Shown piece by piece: positions 13,639 through 20,960 of a DNA stretch of 20,960 bases (positions are counted from its first letter, which is position 1; the number at the start of each line of letters is the position of its first letter). The notes under the pieces are model-generated. The model made no database searches, was not told where the DNA came from, and worked only from the letters and a program-made list of their open reading frames with translations. The stretch is from the NCBI GenBank assembly GCA_002352225.1, contig DEIA01000058.1, positions 87,827-108,786 on the forward strand. The letters are read 5' to 3'. The position numbers and the translations under genes are program-made. Source of the DNA: Flammeovirgaceae bacterium UBA2786 (GTDB lineage: Bacteria > Bacteroidota > Bacteroidia > Cytophagales > Cyclobacteriaceae).

Positions 13639-16359
13639 TCAATGTGCTTCCAGCCAGTTTTTACCAATTCCTACTTCCACATCCATGGGCACATCCAGAA
13701 TAACAGCTGATTTCATCAGTTCAATTACGTTTGCTTTTACAATATCCTTTTCATCCTTATGCAGATCAAACACCAGTTCGTCATGTACCTGCATGGTCAT
13801 TTTAGTTTTCAGGTTCTCGCGCTTCAGCCATTTGTGAATTAAGATCATGGCAATCTTAATAATGTCGGCTGCGCTGCCTTGTATTGGCGCGTTAATGGCG
13901 TTGCGTTCGGCAAAGCCGCGTGTAGTAATATTGCGCGAGTTAATATCGCGCAGGTAGCGCCTTCTGCCTAAAATGGTTTCTACATATTCTTTTTCTCTCG
14001 CAAAGTTGATTGAATCATCCATGTAACGTTTAATGGCGGAGAACTCCTTAAAATACGATTCAATAATTTCAGTTGCTTCGGTACGCGAGATGCCCAGGTT
14101 TTGCGAAAGCCCAAAGGCGGTGCTTCCATACAGAATACCAAAGTTTACTTCTTTGGCTTTGCGCCTCATATCGGGTGTTACTTTTGCTAAATCTACTTTA
14201 AACACTTTGGCTGCAGTAGTAGCATGAATATCGCGCTTGTTGCGAAACGCTTCAATCATGGTAGCATCCTTAGCAAAAGAAGCAGCTATGCGTAATTCTA
14301 TTTGCGAATAATCGGCCGACATGAACAAGAACTCTTCGCTACGCGGAACAAACGCACTTCGTATCTGCCTTCCTTTCTCGGTACGGATAGGAATGTTCTG
14401 AAGGTTAGGATTATTGGAACTCAACCGACCGGTTGCTGCTACCGCCTGCCGGTAGTCGGTATGAATGCGATGATCGAACTTACTTATCATTTTGGGTAAC
14501 GCATCTACGTAAGTAGAACGTAACTTCTCGTACTCGCGGAAATCCAGAATTTTTCTGGCTATCTCGTAGTTATCGGCCAGTTTCAATAATACTTCTTCAC
14601 CGGTTGCATACTGCCCGGTTTTGGTTTTCTTGGCTTTGTCGAGCAATTTCATCTTGTCGAACAGAATTTCGCCAAGCTGTTTGGGTGATGCAATATTAAA
14701 CTCGGTGCCCGCAATCTGATAAATTTCTTTCTGCACTTTATGGCTGTCGGTTTTTAGGGCATCGCTCATCCACTTCAGGGTTTCTTCATCAATGCTCACG
14801 CCTTCAAACTCCATATCGGCCAGTACCTGAGTAAGCGGCATTTCCACATTGTTTAACAAGCGCCATTGCCCGCGTTGTTCTAAATCGTTTTGTAGTTTTT
14901 GTTTTAGTTGTAAAATCTGGTCTATCCGCTCGCAATGTTGTTCTGCTGTTGAGACATCTTCACTTAGCTGATAGTGGAGATACTGGTTACACAAAATTCC
15001 AAGATCGTGCGAAGCTTCGGGCTCAATCAGGTAATGTGCCAGCAGGGTATCGTACAACGAGCCTTGCACATTTATCTGATATTTTTTTAATGCCAGTATT
15101 GAAGCTTTAATGTTATGTCCTGTTTTGCTGATGCCCTCATCTTCCAACACGGATTTAAAATCAACCAGAGTGTTTTCATCCTTTACCGGAATACAGTAGG
15201 CTTCGCCCGGGCTGGCACCAATAATCAGATGAGTAATTTCAAAATTGAAATTTTCAGCCTCATCCGTTAAAACCTCCAGTGCAAACCCACGTTGGTCTTT
15301 TAGTTTTTGTGCGAGCGCTACCCGATCATCCGCATTATCAAGGGTTTTATACGAGACGTTTTCGGCATTAAAAATTTTCTTTTCGGTTGCAGGTTCTAGC
15401 ACAAGTTCGGGACCGCCAAACATAGAAAGCTGTGCGTCTTTGGTGGCAGTACCGGCACTCTCTGCAGGAGTTCCGGATTGTAAACCAAAAATGCGGGGCA
15501 TCATGGTTTTAAACTCCAATTCCTCCAAAATGGGTTTCAACTTCTCTACATCTGGTCCGGTATAAGAAAGTTCTTTTTCATTCCAGGCAATGGGCACATC
15601 GGTAATAATAGTAGCTAGTTTTTTAGATAGGATGGCTTGTTCACCAAATTCTTCAACCCGTTCTTTTTGTTTGCCTTTCAGTTCGGCTGCATGTGCTATA
15701 ACCCCTTCTACTGTTTTGTATTTCTTTAAAAGTTCGGCTGCCGTTTTTGGACCAACACCTGGAATGCCCGGAATGTTATCCGATGCATCGCCTTGTAATC
15801 CGAGGATATCAATTACCTGGCTAACATTTTCAATGTCCCACTTCTCGCACACTTCTTTAGGGCCAAGTACATCTACTGCATTACCCATATAAGCGGGCTT
15901 GTAAAGTTTTACCTTATCGGTTACAAGCTGTCCAAAATCTTTATCGGGTGTCATCATGTACACGTCAAACCCTTCCTGTTCGGCACGTTTGGCCAGGGTG
16001 CCAATGATATCATCGGCTTCGTATCCATCCAAAGCAAGAATGGGAATGTTAAACCCCTTTAAAATTTCTTTTACAATGGGCAAGCTACTGCGTATATCTT
16101 CCGGTGTTTCCTGGCGGGTGGCTTTGTATTCGGTAAAGATCTCATCACGAAAAGTAGGAGCAGAGGTATCGAAGGCAACGGCAAGGTGTGTCGGTTTTTG
16201 TTTCTGAATTACTTCCAGCAACGTGTTGGTAAATCCAAAAGGAACAGATGTGTTGTGTCCTTTGGAATTGATGCGTGGGTTTTTAGTAAATGCAAAGTGG
16301 GCGCGATAAATAAGTGCGTACGCATCCAGAAGAAATAGTTTTTTTACGGATTCGGGCAT
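13639..16359 (-). CDS. polA: DNA polymerase I
   Basis: The 906-residue protein has the three-domain Pol I layout. Residues 1 to about 290 are the 5'-3' flap nuclease (LDAYALIYRAHFAF, AFDTSAPTFRDE, YEADDIIGTLA, TPDKDFGQLV, GDASDNIPGIPGVGPKTA). About 320-500 is the 3'-5' exonuclease fold. About 505-906 is the polymerase: TGRLSSNNPNLQNIPIR, motif A ADYSQIELR with Asp683, motif B MRRKAKEVNFGILYG with Lys736 and Phe740, and motif C MQVHDELVFD. It fills repair gaps and removes Okazaki primers. In the exonuclease domain, the DxE motif reads EVL (362-364) and the NLKYD Asp is Ser420, so proofreading is probably lost, as in Bacillus- and Thermus-type Pol I. The ATG at 16359 is preceded by an AT-rich hairpin. 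Confidence 0.97.
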   Translation of the reverse strand: MPESVKKLFLLDAYALIYRAHFAFTKNPRINSKGHNTSVPFGFTNTLLEVIQKQKPTHLAVAFDTSAPTFRDEIFTEYKATRQETPEDIRSSLPIVKEILKGFNIPILALDGYEADDIIGTLAKRAEQEGFDVYMMTPDKDFGQLVTDKVKLYKPAYMGNAVDVLGPKEVCEKWDIENVSQVIDILGLQGDASDNIPGIPGVGPKTAAELLKKYKTVEGVIAHAAELKGKQKERVEEFGEQAILSKKLATIITDVPIAWNEKELSYTGPDVEKLKPILEELEFKTMMPRIFGLQSGTPAESAGTATKDAQLSMFGGPELVLEPATEKKIFNAENVSYKTLDNADDRVALAQKLKDQRGFALEVLTDEAENFNFEITHLIIGASPGEAYCIPVKDENTLVDFKSVLEDEGISKTGHNIKASILALKKYQINVQGSLYDTLLAHYLIEPEASHDLGILCNQYLHYQLSEDVSTAEQHCERIDQILQLKQKLQNDLEQRGQWRLLNNVEMPLTQVLADMEFEGVSIDEETLKWMSDALKTDSHKVQKEIYQIAGTEFNIASPKQLGEILFDKMKLLDKAKKTKTGQYATGEEVLLKLADNYEIARKILDFREYEKLRSTYVDALPKMISKFDHRIHTDYRQAVAATGRLSSNNPNLQNIPIRTEKGRQIRSAFVPRSEEFLFMSADYSQIELRIAASFAKDATMIEAFRNKRDIHATTAAKVFKVDLAKVTPDMRRKAKEVNFGILYGSTAFGLSQNLGISRTEATEIIESYFKEFSAIKRYMDDSINFAREKEYVETILGRRRYLRDINSRNITTRGFAERNAINAPIQGSAADIIKIAMILIHKWLKRENLKTKMTMQVHDELVFDLHKDEKDIVKANVIELMKSAVILDVPMDVEVGIGKNWLEAH

Positions 16360-16367
16360 TACAGAGA

Positions 16368-16400
16368 ATTAAAAAACAATGCGCAAGGTATTGTTTTAAT
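16368..16400 (-). repeat. AT-rich stem-loop directly before the polA start codon
   Basis: ATTAAAAAACAAT (16368-16380) pairs with ATTGTTTTAAT (16390-16400) around a 9-base loop, an 11-bp stem with two bulged A. It sits 8 bases upstream of the polA ATG and 52 bases after the stop of the secreted-protein gene, both on the minus strand. On that strand the distal arm is T-rich (TTGTTTTTTAAT). It may end the upstream transcript, or fold in the polA leader near the ribosome site. Confidence 0.4.
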
Positions 16401-16452
16401 TACTGCCTGTAAAGGATTACTTGTTTGCTTTGACAGGGACTTTATTAAATAC

Positions 16453-17832
16453 CTAGTTCTTTCGCCCTAGATGAAACGATGACCCCGAGTATTGCTTGTC
16501 AGTTAAATGCAAAATCCGTCCGCCCCGCACAGCTTCATATTGTGCCCAAAAAGCAGAAGTTTTCCCATCAAATCGCTTGGTCATAATAATCTCACAGGGC
16601 GAAACGGTTAAGGCTCCGTTATAGTTTTGAGTATAAAAATTCATGCTCCCAACCATTCCATAAGCACCCTGATGTTTGCTTTTATAGGTTCCATCGGTGT
16701 TAAAGGTAAACTCATCCGATGAAGAAGAAGCGTTCATGCCGGCATAGTTACCGGTAGCTGTACTGTACATATTTACATAGGCACCTGATGAGCTGGTCCA
16801 ATCACCAGCCAGATCGGTTAAGGTTATTGCAAATTTATTATAGTTTAACAGGGCCTCTACCTTCTCTTGGTTAGGAAACTCCTGTTGAAAGGCCGCTTGC
16901 GAGGGCGAAATAATTTCAATGCATTTCGAAATACCATTGTTAGTAATGATACGTAACCCGAGGTGATATTTTTTGCCAGTAGCTTTTTCAACACCATCAG
17001 CTTCGAAAAAATAAATGCAGAAATAACAGGGGCCGTTATTATCGAACTTACGAATGTTACTGACGGAATAACGGGGTAAAATTAATCGGTCAAAAAGTAC
17101 GGCTTCCAATTGGTTGGTAGAACGCATTTCGTCTGTTATTTCAATTCCATAGTGGAGCAATACGGTAAATTGATTCTTAGTAACACGTACGTAATCGGCA
17201 AAAGGCTGTGCTACCCAGCCATCGTCAAAATTGGTGGTAGCGGTTAAAATACCTGTGTTGCCTGGTGTATTTGTAACAGTAAAACCGTTTTGGCTGGTTG
17301 ATTGAGTTACAGGTTGAGTGGGCAGAGTTTGTTGAACGGTTTGCTCTGGTTTTTTTAATTTAAGCGAAAGCAAAAGCTGTTCAACCTCTTTCCAATATTC
17401 GTTCGAGTTCATCAGCACCACAATGCTTAGTTCAACCCCATAACCCGAAATAGTACTAAGTAATGAATAAGCTTCTTTTTCTTCGAAAGTAAATGTGCCC
17501 GCGGCCGAATGTGATGTCCAGCCCTCTTCAGTTTCAGTTTCGGGTTGGGGTGGTGTAGCCGAACCCCAGGCATTTTTTACAATCAGTACATTCCATTCAT
17601 TATTAAAATCGGTGAGCGAAGTGCCACTACTCTGAATGCTCTTGTAGATAGTAACGCGGCACCAGCTTTTTGTTACATTATTGGTTTTAATGTACGAGGC
17701 TGCAAAGTCTTTCATTTCGGGCGTCCACCCTTTGGGCACGGTGTAGGTGGCAATATCGAACGAGGCAGGTTGTGCCATGGCATACTGACCAACCAGCAGG
17801 CCAATCAGGAGTAGTAGTTTTTTCATATTCAA
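16453..17832 (-). CDS. Secreted protein of unknown function with C-terminal lipocalin-like region
   Basis: I do not recognise a named family. The 459-residue product has a signal peptide (KKLLLLIGLLVGQYAMAQ, cleavage near residue 20). Residues about 21-160 (FDIATYTVPKGW, then a FNNEWNVLIV block and a stretch ending SLKLKKPE) and about 200-345 resemble two copies of a PsbP/DcrB-like alpha-beta fold; both pair a 'GW' segment with a helix ending in a leucine-rich tail. They are joined by a Gln/Thr/Ser-rich linker (about 161-195). Residues about 350-459 (DLAGDWTSSSGAYVNMY, EFTFNTDGTY, FWAQYEAVRGGRILHL) have the strand pattern of a lipocalin-like barrel. Start is either Met1 (17832) or Met3 (17826); both precede the same signal. 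It lies upstream of polA in the same direction. Confidence 0.8.
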   Translation of the reverse strand: MNMKKLLLLIGLLVGQYAMAQPASFDIATYTVPKGWTPEMKDFAASYIKTNNVTKSWCRVTIYKSIQSSGTSLTDFNNEWNVLIVKNAWGSATPPQPETETEEGWTSHSAAGTFTFEEKEAYSLLSTISGYGVELSIVVLMNSNEYWKEVEQLLLSLKLKKPEQTVQQTLPTQPVTQSTSQNGFTVTNTPGNTGILTATTNFDDGWVAQPFADYVRVTKNQFTVLLHYGIEITDEMRSTNQLEAVLFDRLILPRYSVSNIRKFDNNGPCYFCIYFFEADGVEKATGKKYHLGLRIITNNGISKCIEIISPSQAAFQQEFPNQEKVEALLNYNKFAITLTDLAGDWTSSSGAYVNMYSTATGNYAGMNASSSSDEFTFNTDGTYKSKHQGAYGMVGSMNFYTQNYNGALTVSPCEIIMTKRFDGKTSAFWAQYEAVRGGRILHLTDKQYSGSSFHLGRKN

Positions 17833-17926
17833 AGGAATTGTGTATCACATTAAACAGCTAATCCGCATCACAGGAATATGAAGGTAAGCAAATACTTAGA
17901 CAATATTTAACCGGCACGTGCTCCAG

Positions 17927-17960
17927 AAACGCTCTTATGGTTGACGCAGGTAGAGCGTTT
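17927..17960 (-). terminator. Stem-loop after the permease gene, terminator-like
   Basis: AAACGCTCT (17927-17935) and AGAGCGTTT (17952-17960) form a perfect 9-bp stem with a 16-base loop, starting 10 bases after the permease stop on the minus strand. There is no T-tract beyond it, so if it ends transcription it is not a classical intrinsic terminator; 3'-end protection is equally possible. Confidence 0.4.
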
Positions 17961-17969
17961 GAAGGGGGG

Positions 17970-20381
17970 TTATTCCTTCAAATTCTCTACCGGGTTTACG
18001 AACGTAGCCCGAATGGTTTGTGAACCAATGGTAATTACTGCAAACAAAATCAGAATAAGTATTCCGGGTATTATTACCATTGCATCGAACGAGGTGTGGT
18101 AGGCGATTAATTCAAGCCAGAACGTATTGGCCACATAGGCCAAGGGTACAGCAATTACGGTAGCAATCAGCAATAGAATTACAAAGCTTTTTGAAAGTAA
18201 CACAACCAGCGAAGTATTATCCGAGCCCAATATTTTTCGGATTGAAATTTCCTTAATGCGCGTTTCCAGTGTGTAGGTTGCCATGCCGAGCAGGCCCAAA
18301 CAGGAGATTAACACAGCTAACGATGCAATAACCGTTAGTACAGAAACAATATCACCAAAAATAATTTCGTAAAACCGCTTCACTTCAGAGTCCACAGTTT
18401 TGTAATCAATCTTAAGCTCTGGATTAATTGCAGTCCAGGCCTTTTCAATTGAAGCAACGGCCTCATCGTATGAGCCGAGATAAGAAACCTGCAGTACATT
18501 GAATCGGGAAGGATCAAATAACAAAGCCATAGGATCGATCTGCCGGGTAAGGTCGCGGTGATTGTAACCAGACACCACACCAATAATAGTACGCCTGGTG
18601 GAATCCCGTTCTTCAATCAACTCCTGTCCAATGGCATCTTGCGGTGTGCCTAAATTAAACTTGGTAACGGCCTGTTCGTTGATAATAATATATTCCTTGT
18701 TAACGCTGTCGGCTCCGGGTTTAAAGAAACGGCCTGCCAGCAAATTCAGATTCATGTTAGTCAGGTAATCTTCGTCCACCAGAAAATAGTCGAGATCGAT
18801 AGCCTGCGGATCGCTCACCTGGTGTTTCATTTCTGTACCATACGAAACCCCGGCCGAGGGCACATGCGAAGCAGCGGTTATGTGCGTAATGTTGTTGTAG
18901 CGGGCCAACTCATTTTTCAAATTGATGGCCGAGGTGTTGTTAAGCTTTATGGTAATATTGTTCTCCATATTAAAGCCATGGCTTTGCCCCATAAACAAAT
19001 TAAACTGATTGTACAGTACGAGTGCCGACAAAATAAAGAAGAGTGAAAGCGTGAACTGGACCACCAACAACGTTTTGCGCAACCCCATGCGCGAGAACAG
19101 CTTCATGTTGCCAAAATTCTTTAACACTTTTATTGGCTGAAATCCAGACAACACAACAGCAGGGAAAAACCCGGCCAGTACACCCACCACAACAGCAAAC
19201 ACAACAAAGGTTACTACTACCAGCCAACTCGATTCAAGATCCCAATGAAATAGTTGTGCGAAGTTGAGTTGTAAAATAACGGGCTTCAATAAAATGAGCA
19301 GTACAAAGCCGAGGAATAATGCAACAAACGACACAACAACAGACTCGCTCAGAAATTGAGTAAAAATCTGCCAGCGTGCTGCACCGGTTACTTTGCGTAC
19401 TCCAATTTCGCGGGCCCGCGTAAGCGAACGGGCAATAGAAAGATTAGTGAAATTAAAACACGAGGTGAGTAAAATAACTAATGCCAATCCGCCTAAAAAG
19501 TAAATAAAAAACCAGGGCAATATAGGACCAACCGGATTGTTGGTTAATGGCCCGGGAGTAATGCGCATTAGTTTCTGCAAGCTAAAACGCATTCTATACA
19601 CGTTAGGATCGGTAATGGAGCCAATGTGTTCTGTGTAAATTTTATCCAGGTTGGCCTGAACACTTTCGCTCGACTGTTCTTCACCAACTAAAACATAGGT
19701 ATAACAATTCCAATAGTTTGTCCAATCCGCAAGCATTTCTTTGCTGGGCAAAGAACTAACAGTTGACATACTGGCTAATGCCTCGAATACGATGTGCGAT
19801 TTGTTTTTGGTCTCTTTTAAAATACCGGTTACGGTATACGTACCAATGTCGCCCACAGTAATAGTTTGACCAACCGGATTTTCTTCTTTAAAAAGTTTGT
19901 TAGCGGCCGCGCGTGTTAGTACTACAGAATATGGTTCTTTCAACGCAGTGGCTGCATCCCCATACTGAAGTTCGTATTCAAAGAAGGAGAGCACTTCAGC
20001 ATCGGCAAAAAATCCGGCCAACGGAATGTTTACGTTTTGATTTTCTAACTCCAGCCAGCCGTTACCAAAGCCACGCATTACTCTTACCACTTCTTCATTG
20101 CCGGTATAGTTGTCCAACAGTTCCTGTTTCAAAGGCGCAGGCGATGCGGCATTGGGTTGCGGATCGTCAATCACCCCGTTCTTATCAACGCCATACGTAA
20201 TAACCCGGTAAATACGGTCGCGCTTGCTGTTGTGCCGATCGTAGGTTAACTGATCGGCCACCAGCATGATAATGCCCATGCATACCAACATACCTACCGT
20301 AAGGCCAAAGATGTTGATGGCTGAGAAAAATTTATGGCGCAGCAAACTGCGGATAGCGGTTTTGATGTAGTTGCGAAACAT
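17970..20381 (-). CDS. FtsX/MacB-type ABC transporter permease (803 aa)
   Basis: The protein has the duplicated layout common in Bacteroidota: cytoplasmic N-terminus FRNYIKTAIRSLLRHKFFSAIN, a first helix (about 20-42), a MacB-like periplasmic core (about 45-285), an FtsX block of three helices containing TRAREIGVRKVTGA (about 290-412), a fifth helix (about 435-458), a second periplasmic core (about 460-675), and a final FtsX block with TRIKEISIRKILGS (about 685-795). The two RxxEIxxRKxxG coupling helices are the hallmark contact with the ATPase. Such permeases act by mechanotransmission, in export of lipoproteins or toxic compounds or in signalling. No ATPase gene is in the window, so the partner is elsewhere. 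It follows the DUF6249-type gene by 89 bases and may share its promoter. Confidence 0.94.
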   Translation of the reverse strand: MFRNYIKTAIRSLLRHKFFSAINIFGLTVGMLVCMGIIMLVADQLTYDRHNSKRDRIYRVITYGVDKNGVIDDPQPNAASPAPLKQELLDNYTGNEEVVRVMRGFGNGWLELENQNVNIPLAGFFADAEVLSFFEYELQYGDAATALKEPYSVVLTRAAANKLFKEENPVGQTITVGDIGTYTVTGILKETKNKSHIVFEALASMSTVSSLPSKEMLADWTNYWNCYTYVLVGEEQSSESVQANLDKIYTEHIGSITDPNVYRMRFSLQKLMRITPGPLTNNPVGPILPWFFIYFLGGLALVILLTSCFNFTNLSIARSLTRAREIGVRKVTGAARWQIFTQFLSESVVVSFVALFLGFVLLILLKPVILQLNFAQLFHWDLESSWLVVVTFVVFAVVVGVLAGFFPAVVLSGFQPIKVLKNFGNMKLFSRMGLRKTLLVVQFTLSLFFILSALVLYNQFNLFMGQSHGFNMENNITIKLNNTSAINLKNELARYNNITHITAASHVPSAGVSYGTEMKHQVSDPQAIDLDYFLVDEDYLTNMNLNLLAGRFFKPGADSVNKEYIIINEQAVTKFNLGTPQDAIGQELIEERDSTRRTIIGVVSGYNHRDLTRQIDPMALLFDPSRFNVLQVSYLGSYDEAVASIEKAWTAINPELKIDYKTVDSEVKRFYEIIFGDIVSVLTVIASLAVLISCLGLLGMATYTLETRIKEISIRKILGSDNTSLVVLLSKSFVILLLIATVIAVPLAYVANTFWLELIAYHTSFDAMVIIPGILILILFAVITIGSQTIRATFVNPVENLKE

Positions 20382-20410
20382 ACTTATGGAAATGAGATGA
20401 TTTATCAGAT

Positions 20411-20433
20411 ACCCGGAATTTCAAAAGCCGGGT
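20411..20433 (-). repeat. Short GC-rich inverted repeat between DUF6249-type and permease genes
   Basis: ACCCGG (20411-20416) and CCGGGT (20428-20433) form a perfect 6-bp stem with an 11-base loop in the 89-base gap between the two minus-strand genes. With no T-tract, it could be an intercistronic attenuator or processing site, or chance. Confidence 0.25.
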
Positions 20434-20470
20434 TGGGTTCCAGTTCTTGCTTAGTAAATTCGGAAAGTGT

Positions 20471-20824
20471 TTACTTATTTAATTCGCGTTTAATAATGTA
20501 GTAGTAAACCAGGAATCCAAGAGATACCGACAAGGCAAACAATCCATAGGGCAGTGGCGATTCCGGGCCAGTTGGAATATACTCCAGAATAACGAGTGAA
20601 AGTCCGGCAAAGAAAATGATCAGCCCCCATTTTAAAGAACTAAAGCGATTGTCGCTGGTGTGTTGCTTAAAGATTGCCTGGGTATCGTCATTTACGAATC
20701 CCTTTTCAATCATACGCTTTTTCAGGACGTAGTCTGTCATTACTTTGGTGAAGAAGTAGATAGCTGCTCCAAAACTTCCGATAATGGTAAGGGGCATTAA
20801 GACATCTTTTAGTGCTTCGTTCAT
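20471..20824 (-). CDS. DUF6249-type small membrane protein (117 aa)
   Basis: The product has three hydrophobic segments (about residues 10-27, 66-83 and 92-110), with a charged cytoplasmic stretch KKRMIEKGFVNDDTQAIFKQ between the first and second. That layout, including the KxMIEKG motif, matches my recollection of the DUF6249 family of Bacteroidota; function is unknown. Such genes are often found beside ECF sigma factor genes. Here an ECF-like promoter stands upstream and the permease gene follows. The ATG at 20824 is the first Met of the frame and leads straight into an amphipathic start (MNEALKDVLMPLTIIG). No signal peptide beyond the first helix. Confidence 0.75.
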   Translation of the reverse strand: MNEALKDVLMPLTIIGSFGAAIYFFTKVMTDYVLKKRMIEKGFVNDDTQAIFKQHTSDNRFSSLKWGLIIFFAGLSLVILEYIPTGPESPLPYGLFALSVSLGFLVYYYIIKRELNK

Positions 20825-20867
20825 ATAGATTACGTTTTTTTGTTTCTGAATTTGATTTTGAGGCGTA

Positions 20868-20894
20868 AGACACGGGGCATGGTGGCAATGTTGC
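20868..20894 (-). promoter_or_regulatory. ECF-sigma-type promoter candidate
   Basis: On the minus strand GCAAC (20894-20890) is followed after 16 bases by GTGTCT (20873-20868, in context CGTGTCTTA), resembling the bipartite AAC ... CGTCT pattern of ECF sigma promoters with correct spacing. Predicted start would lie about 35-40 bases before the ATG of the DUF6249-type gene. No ECF sigma gene is in view; it may lie beyond the right edge. Confidence 0.35.
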
Positions 20895-20960
20895 AGAGAA
20901 CCTGAAAATATTTTTGCTATTCTTTAGTATACTGTCATTCCGGGCAAACTTCCGGATGAG

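Noticed and set aside
15245..15565. Plus-strand open frames opposite polA (also 15590-15892 and 15956-16207)
   Set aside because: Ser-rich translations typical of the antisense of a polymerase gene; polA is intact across the region.
17914..17921. GCACGTGC 8-bp palindrome upstream of the secreted-protein gene
   Set aside because: A single 8-bp palindrome is expected by chance in 21 kb and has no other support.
20934..20960. CATTCCGG ... CCGGATG hairpin at the right edge
   Set aside because: Short stem with a bulge, cut by the window end; too little sequence to interpret.

Overview
The window reads as a chromosomal segment of a Bacteroidota bacterium, most likely order Cytophagales. This rests on family content, not on a search: an eight-helix FtsX/MacB-type permease of the kind abundant in that phylum, a small DUF6249-type membrane protein, a DUF1680 glycoside hydrolase with its C-terminal extension, a Tat-exported TIM-barrel isomerase, moderate-to-low GC, and almost no Shine-Dalgarno sequences. 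No RNA gene, insertion sequence, integrase or CRISPR array was seen, and no gene-free stretch exceeds 300 bases.

Left part (1-4591): the 3' portion of a D-aminoacylase-type amidohydrolase, a 69-residue unknown protein, an exported creatininase-family protein whose metal site looks altered, a DUF4386-type membrane protein, and a lipoprotein amidase. Several of these are predicted hydrolases of amide bonds, but mixed strands and convergent ends argue against one operon.

Centre (4592-10895, all +): an exported DUF1680 (GH127/GH146-type) beta-L-arabinofuranosidase candidate preceded by two tandem stem-loops; two adjacent paralogous ATP-grasp ligases, the second fused to a C-terminal SET methyltransferase domain with its signature motifs intact; and a Tat-exported sugar isomerase/epimerase-like protein. 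The ATP-grasp / ATP-grasp-SET pair is the best candidate for a poorly described system. The fold predicts ATP-dependent amide (or ester) bond formation and the SET domain predicts SAM-dependent lysine (or related amine) methylation, so the pair could build and methylate a small peptide-like metabolite or a protein tag. That pathway is inference.

Right part (10963-20824, all -): in transcription order a DUF6249-type small membrane protein (behind an ECF-sigma-like promoter), an FtsX-type permease, a secreted two-domain protein of unknown function, DNA polymerase I with a degenerate 3'-5' exonuclease site, an OprO/OprP-type porin behind a 17-bp palindrome, and hutF (formimidoylglutamate deiminase) 31 bases after the porin. 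Several intergenic inverted repeats are recorded as candidate operators, terminators or leader structures. All functions are assigned by reading motifs by eye; no database search was possible.
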